From contig NZ_SOZA01000038.1 of NCBI RefSeq assembly GCF_004519305.1, positions 1 through 47,121 on the forward strand: a stretch of 47,121 bases of DNA, read 5' to 3'. Both the position numbers and the translations under genes were made by a program. The notes under the pieces were generated by a model. That model was not told the DNA's origin. It worked only from the letters and a program-made list of their open reading frames with translations, and did not search any database. This document shows, piece by piece, positions 25,701 through 32,900 of the stretch. Origin of the DNA: Pseudomonas sp. RIT623. GTDB lineage: Bacteria > Pseudomonadota > Gammaproteobacteria > Pseudomonadales > Pseudomonadaceae. The number at the start of each line of letters is the position of its first letter. Within the stretch, counting starts at the first letter, position 1.

Positions 25701-25840
25701 ACGATGGCGACCACCAGGATCAACACAATCAGCCGCCACCACAGGCGACGCTGACGTGGGGTCTTGGGCAAGGGGGCTTCAGCCTGAGGTGCTTTGGGTG
25801 CTTCCGTTCTGGTTGGTTCCGATTGCCACAGTGCGCCCAT
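22721..25840 (-). CDS. Large class A penicillin-binding protein / transglycosylase-transpeptidase
   Basis: Membrane-anchored peptidoglycan synthase of 1039 residues. A Pro-rich cytoplasmic tail is followed by a transmembrane helix near residues 34-58 (LWWRLIVLILVVAIVAVGF). The glycosyltransferase (GT51) region has the catalytic Glu in IENRELLDP near residue 183, GGSTLATQLEK near 230 and RERIVRDYLN. The transpeptidase has the active Ser in GSTAK near 515, SIN near 623 and KTGTG near 945. The spacing between these is wider than in PBP1a/1b, and the third GT51 motif is altered (see findings). The start ATG at 25840 is preferred. It resembles the P. aeruginosa gene annotated as probable transglycosylase next to an amino acid permease (PA0788, from memory). 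Confidence 0.88.
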   Translation of the reverse strand: MGALWQSEPTRTEAPKAPQAEAPLPKTPRQRRLWWRLIVLILVVAIVAVGFAVYDEVQTSRVQSREFSRLASTLTYALEPGPSDAIVYPGDGPFDKRLGYSALGEFLPRLLKRDYLINQQVRFSPALMNYVEHGLFVPYIEKIQAGLSITDCRGDMLYQYNYPQHLYPNFAAIPPVMVNSLLFIENRELLDPKDPQNNPAVDWPRFAKAAYSQVAKYLALPGQSAGGSTLATQLEKYRHSPDGLTVSGAEKIRQMLSASVRAYQGGPDTTVARERIVRDYLNSVPLSAVPGHGEVHGMAEGLRVWYGADFDQVNQALNGTATDDKSLAERGLALRQVLSLMIAQRRPSHYLSKGRLELAELTDAHIRVLAANAIVDQPLADAALASKAVYRDWVAQPTIVPIITNKGISLARNRLAAMLNRPLYDLDRLDLSATSTLQADLQVQVSQYLKNLADPEFAAQIGLIGERLLTAKTTDQVSYSFTLFERTGDGSRVRVQTDSTNQPFDINEGSKLELGSTAKLRVLTTYLEIVAELHDKYAGKPAAELKKVPVAELDRITQWSLEWLSLNGKNQSLDAMLDAALERKYSANTGEAFFTGGGMHVFNNFRKEDNGRNPTLKDALRESINLPFIRLMRDIVRYVTYQQPFNREPLLKDDNDPRRQEYLARFADREGTNYMMRFWKKYQRKTSQQRLDTFLDSLRVTPQRLAAVHRYLFPEASQETFNAFVRAHSKGDKLAAAKLTDGRLVEMYDAYGPGKYDLPDQGYIAKVHPLDLWMLGYLLKNPGASLKDTLNASRFERQEVYGWLFKSRHQGARDSRIRTMVEIEAFTDIHQRWKRVGYPFDHLVPSLATAIGSSGDRPAALSELVGIIQNDGVRLPTLRIDTLHFAQGTPYETQLISDPDRGQRILPVEVARALKGAMSQVVDAGTARRISGSFKLHDGTPLVMGGKTGTGDNRIESFGAGGRLIGSRSLNRTATFVFFLGDNHFGTLTAFVPGRSAEAFKFTSALPVQVLKGMAPILMPYLEPGNPNACKAPEVAMQP

Positions 25841-26265
25841 AGTCTTGAGTCCGGCCAAGTGTTTTCGCGTTGCTTGTCTGAAGCTTAGACGTTGGCCGGG
25901 TTTGGTGAAAAAATTGTAGGAAGCTTCGAAGAGTTGCGTCTGAACATGCGCCTTTGGTGCGACTTCCATTCTTCGACAATGTTGCTAAGGTAGCTGCCCC
26001 ATTCCTGTGCATGGGTGGAGCGAGGCCGAAATGCCCCTCCGTGGTAGGCCTTTTTGCCGAGCATTCTCGCCAAAATTCCTGCTTTATATAGTGAAAAGCC
26101 CTACAGGCGCCTTCCTATACTGCTCGACCCCTTTGTCCCGCTGGCGCCTCGTGCCCGGTGGACAGGTTGGCCCACAAGGCCGCCTGGCGTGACGACGCCC
26201 CGCCTATCGGCCGGGCCGGTGCTGCACGAAGGTCAAATCCAATAACAAAATGAGGTTGTATTGCT
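25841..26265. other. 425-base divergent intergenic region
   Basis: It separates the penicillin-binding protein gene (leftward) from the permease (rightward). Frames here are short and lack protein-like composition. TATACT at 26114-26119 could be a -10 box for the permease, without a clear -35. TGAGG at about 26252 is its ribosome site. No operator palindrome is evident. Confidence 0.5.
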
Positions 26266-27684
26266 ATGCCCGTCGGCAACCACCCTGCCCATGGCGAGTC
26301 CGCCCAGGGCGGCCCGCTCAAGCGCGAGCTGGGCGAACGGCACATCCGTCTGATGGCCCTTGGCGCCTGTATCGGCGTCGGCCTGTTCCTCGGTTCGGCC
26401 AAGGCCATCGAAATGGCCGGCCCCGCCATCATGCTCTCCTACATCATCGGTGGCCTGGCCATCCTGGTGATCATGCGCGCCCTCGGCGAGATGGCCGTGC
26501 ACAATCCTGTCGCAGGCTCCTTCAGCCGCTACGCGCAAGACTACCTCGGCCCGCTGGCGGGCTTTCTCACGGGCTGGAACTACTGGTTCCTGTGGCTGGT
26601 GACCTGCGTTGCCGAAATCACCGCGGTGGCCATCTACATGGGCATCTGGTTCCCCGATGTGCCGCGCTGGATCTGGGCGCTGATGGCCCTGGGCAGCATG
26701 GGCGCAATCAACCTGATCGCGGTCAAGGCGTTCGGTGAGTTCGAGTTCTGGTTCGCCCTGATCAAGATCGTCACCATCATTGCCATGGTGCTCGGTGGCA
26801 TCGGCATCATCGCCTTCGGCTTCGGCAACGACGGCGTGGCCATGGGCATCTCCAACCTGTGGAGCAACGGCGGCTTCATGCCCAACGGCGTGACTGGCGT
26901 GCTGATGTCGCTGCAGATGGTGATGTTCGCCTACCTGGGCGTGGAAATGATCGGCCTGACCGCTGGTGAGGCGCGCAACCCGCAGAAGACTATCCCGCAG
27001 GCCATCGGCTCGGTGTTCTGGCGCATCCTGCTGTTCTATGTGGGCGCGCTGTTCGTGATCCTGTCGATCTACCCGTGGAACGAGATTGGCAGCCAGGGCA
27101 GCCCGTTCGTCATGACCTTCGAGCGCCTCGGCATCAAGACCGCCGCCGGGATCATCAACTTCGTGGTGATTACCGCCGCGCTGTCGTCGTGCAACGGCGG
27201 CATCTTCAGCACTGGGCGCATGCTCTACAGCCTGGCGCAGAACGGCCAGGCCCCGGCCACCTTCGCCCGCACCTCGAAGAGCGGCGTGCCGCGCAATGCG
27301 CTGCTGCTGTCGATCGGCGCGCTGCTGCTGGGCGTGCTGGCCAACTACCTGGTGCCGGAGAAGGTGTTCGTCTGGGTAACCTCGATCGCCACCTTCGGCG
27401 CGATCTGGACCTGGGTGATGATCCTGCTGGCGCAGCTGAAGTTCCGCGCCGGGCTCACCACCGCCGAGCGCAATGCACTGAAGTACCGCATGTGGCTGTG
27501 GCCGTTGAGCTCGTACCTGGCGCTGGCGTTCCTGGTGCTGGTGGTCGGCTTGATGGCGTACTTCCCGGACACCCGCGTGGCCCTGTACATCGGCCCGGCG
27601 TTCCTGGTGCTGCTGACGGCGCTGTACTACACCTTCCGCCTGGCGCCGAAAGAGGCGCAGGGTACGGTGAGTACCGCTTCCTGA
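26266..27684 (+). CDS. proY: Amino acid permease, APC superfamily (ProY-like)
   Basis: Inner-membrane proton-coupled amino acid importer with 12 predicted helices in 472 residues. The start of helix 1, RHIRLMALGACIGVGLFLGSAKAI, and the GPAIMLSYIIGG and GEMAVHNPVAGSFSRYA motifs are those of the amino acid transporter (AAT) family; the middle (NLWSNGGFMPNG, MSLQMVMFAYLGVEMIGLTAGEA, LSIYPWNEIGSQGSPFV) runs closely parallel to E. coli ProY. Substrate (proline or another amino acid) cannot be read from the sequence. A strong terminator follows at once. It stands alone, divergent from the penicillin-binding protein gene. Confidence 0.88.
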   Translation: MPVGNHPAHGESAQGGPLKRELGERHIRLMALGACIGVGLFLGSAKAIEMAGPAIMLSYIIGGLAILVIMRALGEMAVHNPVAGSFSRYAQDYLGPLAGFLTGWNYWFLWLVTCVAEITAVAIYMGIWFPDVPRWIWALMALGSMGAINLIAVKAFGEFEFWFALIKIVTIIAMVLGGIGIIAFGFGNDGVAMGISNLWSNGGFMPNGVTGVLMSLQMVMFAYLGVEMIGLTAGEARNPQKTIPQAIGSVFWRILLFYVGALFVILSIYPWNEIGSQGSPFVMTFERLGIKTAAGIINFVVITAALSSCNGGIFSTGRMLYSLAQNGQAPATFARTSKSGVPRNALLLSIGALLLGVLANYLVPEKVFVWVTSIATFGAIWTWVMILLAQLKFRAGLTTAERNALKYRMWLWPLSSYLALAFLVLVVGLMAYFPDTRVALYIGPAFLVLLTALYYTFRLAPKEAQGTVSTAS

Positions 27685-27690
27685 TGAACG

Positions 27691-27722
27691 AAGCCCCGGC
27701 CAGTGCCGGGGCTTTGTTTTTG
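27691..27722 (+). terminator. Rho-independent terminator of the permease gene
   Basis: AAGCCCCGGC-CAGT-GCCGGGGCTT followed by TGTTTTT, beginning 6 bases after the stop codon. A 10-bp perfect stem with a 4-base loop. Confidence 0.92.
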
Positions 27723-27738
27723 TGGGTCGGCTTGCACC

Positions 27739-27810
27739 CTGTAGGAGCAAGCCTTGCTGGCGAATGGCACCGGCTGCGCCGGTGTTCGCCGGCAAGGCCG
27801 GCTCCTACAG
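27739..27810. repeat. REP inverted pair
   Basis: CTGTAGGAGCAAGCCTTGCT (from 27739) faces AAGGCCGGCTCCTACAG (to 27810). The centre holds a further inverted repeat, CACCGGC-TGC-GCCGGTG. It lies between the converging permease and FMN protein genes. Confidence 0.88.
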
Positions 27811-27830
27811 TGATCCGTCGAAAAAAACGA

Positions 27831-29450
27831 TCAGGCAGCCACCTCGCTGTGCGGCTCGAAACTGTCGGCCCGGGCCAGTTGCCACATCCGCGAATAGAAC
27901 TGCCCATTGACCTCGCCGGTGAGCAATTCACCCGGCTTGAGGAACACGTGCATCTGCGAGAACAGCTTGATCTCGGTGGCCGAGATCCGCCGCACCAGGT
28001 GCTTGGCCTCCAGTTGCGCCGGATGCTCCAGCCCCGCCGCGGCGAGCATCTCGGCCAGGGCGCGCAAGGTGTTGTGGTGGAAGTTCAGCACTCGCTGGGC
28101 CTTGTCCGGCACCACCAGGGCGCGCTGGCGCAGGGCATCCTGGGTGGCCACGCCGGTTGGGCACTTGTTGGTGTGGCAGCTCTGCGACTGGATGCAGCCG
28201 ATGGCGAACATGAAGCCGCGCGCCGAGTTGGCCCAGTCGGCGCCGATGGCCAGCACGCTGGCGATGTCGAAGGCGCTGACGATCTTGCCGCTGGCGCCGA
28301 GCTTGATCTTGTCGCGCAGGTTCAGGCCCACCAGGGTGTTGTGCACGAACAACAGGCCTTCGCGCAGGGGCACGCCGATATGGTCGGTGAATTCCACCGG
28401 TGCCGCGCCGGTGCCGCCTTCCTTGCCGTCGACGACGATGAAGTCCGGGAGGATGCCGGTTTCCAGCATGGCCTTGGCGATGCCCATGAATTCCCACGGG
28501 TGGCCCAGGCAGAACTTGAAGCCCACTGGCTTGCCGCCAGACAGCTCACGCAGCTGGGCGATGAACTGCATCATTTCGATGGGAGTGGAGAAGGCGCTGT
28601 GGCGCGAGGGCGAAATGCAGTCCTCGCCCATCATCACGCCGCGAGTCTCGGCGATTTCCTCGGTCACCTTGTGCTTGGGCAGGATGCCGCCATGGCCGGG
28701 CTTGGCGCCCTGGCTCATCTTGATCTCGATCATCCGCACCTGTGGGTTCTGCGCTTGGGTGGCGAAGCGTTCGGGATCGAAGCGGCCGTCCGGGGTGCGG
28801 CAACCGAAATAGCCGCTGCCCAGTTCCCACACCAGGTCACCACCGTGCTCGCGGTGGTATGGGCTGATGCTGCCCTCGCCGGTGTCGTGGTGGAAGTTGC
28901 CGAGCTTGGCGCCCTGGTTGAGGGCGCGGATGGCGTTGGCGCTGAGCGAGCCGAAGCTCATGGCCGAGATGTTGAAGATCGATGCTGAGTACGGCTGGCT
29001 GCACTGCGGGCCGCCGACAACCACGCGGAAGCTGGCTGGGTCGGCCAGCGGCGCCGGGCGCATGGAGTGGCCGATGAATTCGAAGCCCGACTCGTAGACA
29101 TCGATCAGCGTGCCGAAGGGTTTGTCCGAGGCCTCGTTCTTGGCCCGGGCGTAGACCAGCGAGCGCTGGGCGCGGGAGAAGGGCAGCGCATCGCTGTCGG
29201 ACTCCAGCAGATACTGGCGGATCTCTGGGCGGATGCCTTCGACCAGGTAGCGGATGTTGCCGAGGATCGGGTAGTTGCGGCGCACCGCGTGGCGTTGTTG
29301 CAGCAGGTCGAACACACCGATCAGGCTGAGCACCCCGGTGGTCAGGGTGAAGGGCCACAACCAGTCGTGGGCGAGGAAAGGCAGGCTGGCGAGGGTGAAC
29401 AGCACGCAGGCGGCGAAAAAGGCGTAACGGCTGAGAAGTGACAGGCTCAT
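27831..29450 (-). CDS. FMN-binding glutamate synthase family protein, membrane-attached
   Basis: Homologue of the synthase (FMN) half of glutamate synthase, as a stand-alone 539-residue protein. Two hydrophobic helices at about residues 8-27 and 33-50 should tether it to the inner membrane. The FMN barrel is clear: NISAMSFGSLSANAIRALNQGA, GEGSISPYHREHGGDLVWELGSGYFG, KMSQGAKPGHGGILP, DGKEGGTGAAPVEF, and the iron-sulfur loop CIQSQSCHTNKCPTGVATQ with three cysteines. There is no glutaminase domain, so it may use free ammonia or another substrate; the reaction of this group is not established. Confidence 0.9.
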   Translation of the reverse strand: MSLSLLSRYAFFAACVLFTLASLPFLAHDWLWPFTLTTGVLSLIGVFDLLQQRHAVRRNYPILGNIRYLVEGIRPEIRQYLLESDSDALPFSRAQRSLVYARAKNEASDKPFGTLIDVYESGFEFIGHSMRPAPLADPASFRVVVGGPQCSQPYSASIFNISAMSFGSLSANAIRALNQGAKLGNFHHDTGEGSISPYHREHGGDLVWELGSGYFGCRTPDGRFDPERFATQAQNPQVRMIEIKMSQGAKPGHGGILPKHKVTEEIAETRGVMMGEDCISPSRHSAFSTPIEMMQFIAQLRELSGGKPVGFKFCLGHPWEFMGIAKAMLETGILPDFIVVDGKEGGTGAAPVEFTDHIGVPLREGLLFVHNTLVGLNLRDKIKLGASGKIVSAFDIASVLAIGADWANSARGFMFAIGCIQSQSCHTNKCPTGVATQDALRQRALVVPDKAQRVLNFHHNTLRALAEMLAAAGLEHPAQLEAKHLVRRISATEIKLFSQMHVFLKPGELLTGEVNGQFYSRMWQLARADSFEPHSEVAA

Positions 29451-29631
29451 ACGGGGTCCTTGCGAATGGCGCGGTCAGGCTCAGGGGCCTGGGGCAAAGC
29501 CCGACCATAGCCCGGTTGGGCGACGTTTTGCCAGCGTGCAGGGGAATGGAAAAATGAAAATTAGGGTATCGAAAATCATTCGCGTTATAGTATGTTATAA
29601 AGTATCACTTTAATTGTTAGGAGACTGCACC
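29451..29631. other. Divergent spacer before rpmE2
   Basis: A 181-base region, markedly A/T-rich at 29545-29615, between the FMN protein gene (leftward) and rpmE2 (rightward). It carries the two Zur-type boxes described separately; no other gene is seen. Confidence 0.6.
29584..29608 (+). promoter_or_regulatory. Two overlapping Zur-type boxes upstream of rpmE2
   Basis: GTTATAGTATGTT (29584-29596) and GTTATAAAGTATC (29594-29606) each match the Zur core GTTATAATATAAC at 10 or more of the positions in their left parts; the second shares GTTATAAAGTA with the site at the TonB receptor. They sit about 25-50 bases before the ATG, over the likely promoter. Confidence 0.78.
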
Positions 29632-29889
29632 ATGAAAGCTGGCATCCATCCCGAGTATCGTCCGGTGCTGTTCCACGACACGGCCGCCGATGTGTACTTC
29701 CTGATCGGTTCGACAGTGGACACCGACCGCACGCAGGTGCACAGCGACGGCCAGACCTACCCCTACGTGGCCCTGGATGTCTCCAGCGCCTCGCATCCGG
29801 TGTATACCGGGCAGCAGCGCAAGACCACCGTGGAAGGGCGGGTGGCCGGGTTCAACAAGCGTTTCGCCGGGTTCCAGGCCAAGCGTTGA
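29632..29889 (+). CDS. rpmE2: Ribosomal protein L31, type B (zinc-free)
   Basis: Alternative 50S ribosomal protein L31 of 85 residues (MKAGIHPEYRPVLFHDTAADVYFLIGSTV ... YPYVALDVSSASHPVYTGQQR). It contains no cysteine, so the zinc ribbon of type A L31 is lost. In zinc limitation such C-minus paralogues replace the zinc form and free its metal. AGGAG (29619-29623) lies 8 bases before the ATG. The Zur-type boxes just upstream fit this role exactly. Confidence 0.97.
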   Translation: MKAGIHPEYRPVLFHDTAADVYFLIGSTVDTDRTQVHSDGQTYPYVALDVSSASHPVYTGQQRKTTVEGRVAGFNKRFAGFQAKR

Positions 29890-29989
29890 TCTTGTAGGCA
29901 CCTGGACTTGCGGACTGCGCTGTCGCGCCGGGAGCAGAGTTGCAAACATCACCAACGTGGGAGCGGCGGTGATGCTGCCAGGCGATCTT

Positions 29990-32900
29990 CTAAGGAGGTG
30001 TGTCGCGCAACAGATGCTGGCGCCATTGCGCCTGTTCGGTCGCTGTCGAATCGACAAGAAACTGGTACTTGCCCGCCACCCGGCTGGCGACCGGCACACC
30101 GTCCCGGTACAGCACCCGATTGCCCGCCACCGCCGGCACCTTGGCCCCCGGCAGCAGGCTGCCCACCAGGTTCAGCGGATCGCAGCCGCTGACCACGACC
30201 AGTTCCCCGCCCAGCGTGCGCTTGCGTACCTGGCGCAGCAACCCTAGCGCCTCCGGCAAGGCGAATTGCTCGCCCGCCAGCCCGGCAATGAAACGCCCAC
30301 CGCGTATCTCGCCACGGGCTTCCAGGCGGTGATAGCAACGCAGCAGTTCGCGCCACGCCGGCAACACGTCGCTCTCGCGCTCAAGCAAGCGCCAGCACAC
30401 CACGCCATAGCGGCGCAGCAGGCTGCGGGCCACATGCTCCAGGCGCTGGTCGTTGTCGAGGGTGTCGCCCGCGCGGCGCAGCAAGGCCCAGCGCCCGGCA
30501 TGGACCATGCTGCTCGACAAGGGCGGGTGGCCGCGTCGGTTGTGGCGCGCAGAGCGTTTCGCCGCCGGGGTGATCAGGCTGCGCAGGCCGCTGAAACCGT
30601 CGGCGCTCACCAAGCCCGAGCCCACCAGCTCTTGCAGCGCCGTTTCCAGTTCGCTGGGCAGCAGGTGCGCCTCATGGCTTAGCTCATCGAAGAACAGCGC
30701 GCCTTGTGCCTGTAGTGCCTGCAGCACCCGCTGCGCGCGGGTACCCAGTCGTTCGAGGTCGGGTGCCGGGGCCAGGCTACGCCATAACCCCAGGTGTTCA
30801 CGCGGCAGCAGCACCAGGGGGGTGCTGGTCAGGGTGCTGGTCGATAGCGTCGCCGCCAGCCGACTCCAGGCCCACTGGCCGCTGCGGCAGGCATCGTCCA
30901 GCCAGTGCGGGCTGTAATCCTTGATCCGCGCAGGCAGCAAGTCGCTTTCCCAGGCCCCGGCGGCGGCGGGGAAGCCTTGCAACTGGGCGAGCACTTCGCC
31001 GACCGCTTGCGGCCCGCGCAGGCGGGTGTCGCCGGCCAAGTGCTGCCAGTGGCACAGAAAGCGCAGGTAGTCCTGCAGGCTGACCGGTTCTATCTCCTGG
31101 CGCAGACGCTTGACCGTGTAGTGGTGAATGCGCGCCAGCAGGTGCCGTTCGCACCATTGCAGGTGGACCTGGCCGGGGCTGAAGTGGCCACGCAGCACAT
31201 AGCCTTCGCCTTCCAGGCGGACCAGGCCCTGTTGGCAGTCATTGCTGGCCAAGGCCAAGGGTTGGGCGACTTGCTCCAGGGTCAGCGGGCCGAAACCGCT
31301 GAGGCGCGCGCGCAGCAGTTCGCTCAGCGCCTTGTCGTGATCGACCGGCGCGTCGAAGCCCGGCAGTGGCGGCACCTGCGGTTCCAGGCGGCTGGCCGGA
31401 TACAGGGTGCGCATCGCTTGCAGGCGCTCGCGGGCCAGCCACAGCCCTTGCGCGCCATTGTCGAGGCGACAGGCGCGGCCCGCCTTGGCCAGTTGTCGAG
31501 CCCAGTCGGACCAGCCGTGATTGGCATCGACCTCGGCTTGGGTGATGGCGCCAAGGCTCATCAGCGCCTCATGCATCTCGTCGGCATCGCCCACCTGGGG
31601 CCAGGCCTGGGCCTGTACCGCGGCAATGGCATCGGCATCCAGCGCGCCAAGGTCGTCGGCGCTGTGCACCTCGTTCCAGCGCCGGCTGAGCACTGCCTGG
31701 GTGCGCCGTTCTTCCAGCGGCGCGTCGTCGAGGAAGGTATAGGGGCGGGCGTTGAGAATCGCCGAGGCCAGTGGCGAGGGCGCCGGCAGGTCGCGGCTGA
31801 GCAGGCGTACCTCGCCGCGCTCCATGCGCTGCAGCAGCGCCAGCCAGCCTTGGCTATCCATGGCCTCGTGCAGGCAGTCGTCGAGGGTTTGCTCGACCAG
31901 CGGGTGCTCGGGGATCTGCCGCTCGCCGACGATGTTTTCCAGGCAGGCGATCTGGTCGGGGAACACCGCGGCCACCAGATCCTCGCTTTTCATGCGCTGG
32001 ATCTGCGGCGCCACCTTGCGCCCGCCCACATAGCGCGGCAGGGCCAGCGCCACCGCAGCGTTCCAGCGCCAGCGCACGCCGAACAGCGGGGCGTCGAGCA
32101 GGGCCTGGACCAGGACCGGCTCGGCGCTGCGGCTGTGCAAGTAGCGCCATACTTCGTCCAGTTCGAAGCTGTGGCTGGTGGACAGCGACAGCACGATGGC
32201 GTCCTCGCTGGCTGCCGCCTGCAGCTCGAAGTTGAAGGTGCGACAGAAGCGTTTGCGCAGGGCCAGGCCCCAGGCGCGGTTGATGCGGCTGCCGTAGGGC
32301 GAGTGGATGATCAACTGGGTGCCGCCGGACTCGTCGAAAAACCGCTCCATCACCAGGGTCTGTTGCGAGGGCAGGGCGCCAAGCACCTGCCAGGTGCGGC
32401 CCAGGTAATCGAGCAACTGGCTGGCGCAGGCGTCGTCCAGGGCATAGCTCGCCTGCAACCAGGCCAGCACGTGCTGCCTGTCGCCGGCCTGCAGCTGCTG
32501 GTCGAGCCGCTGTTGCAGCCGGGCCACGGCGGCGGACAGCTCGTCGCTGCGTCCCGGCGCCTCGCCGAGCCAGAACGGAATGGTCGGCGGCAAGCCATGG
32601 GCGTCCTCGACCCGCACCCGCCCGGGCTCGACGCGCAGGATGCGATACGAGGCGTTGCCCAGTTGGAAGATATCGCCTGCGATGCTCTCGACCGCGAAGT
32701 CCTCGTTGACGCTGCCGATGTTCAGCGCCTGGGGTTCGAGCAGCACGGCGTAGTCGGCGGTCTCGGGGATGGTGCCGCCGCTGGTCAGCGCGGTCAGCTG
32801 GGCGCCCCGGCGCCCGCGCAGGGTGGCGTTGACCGCGTCGCGGTGCAGGTAGGCGCTGCGCACGCCCTGGCGGCCGTTGTAGCCCTCGGCGAGCATGCGC

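Noticed and set aside
26007..26245. Short plus-strand frames before the permease
   Set aside because: No ribosome site, no protein-like composition and overlapping alternatives in other frames.
29991..30247. Ideal ribosome site TAAGGAGGTG followed by an open frame on the plus strand
   Set aside because: It lies in the 3' end of lhr read backwards; the ATG is 15 bases away and the product is Arg/His-rich without features. Most likely chance.
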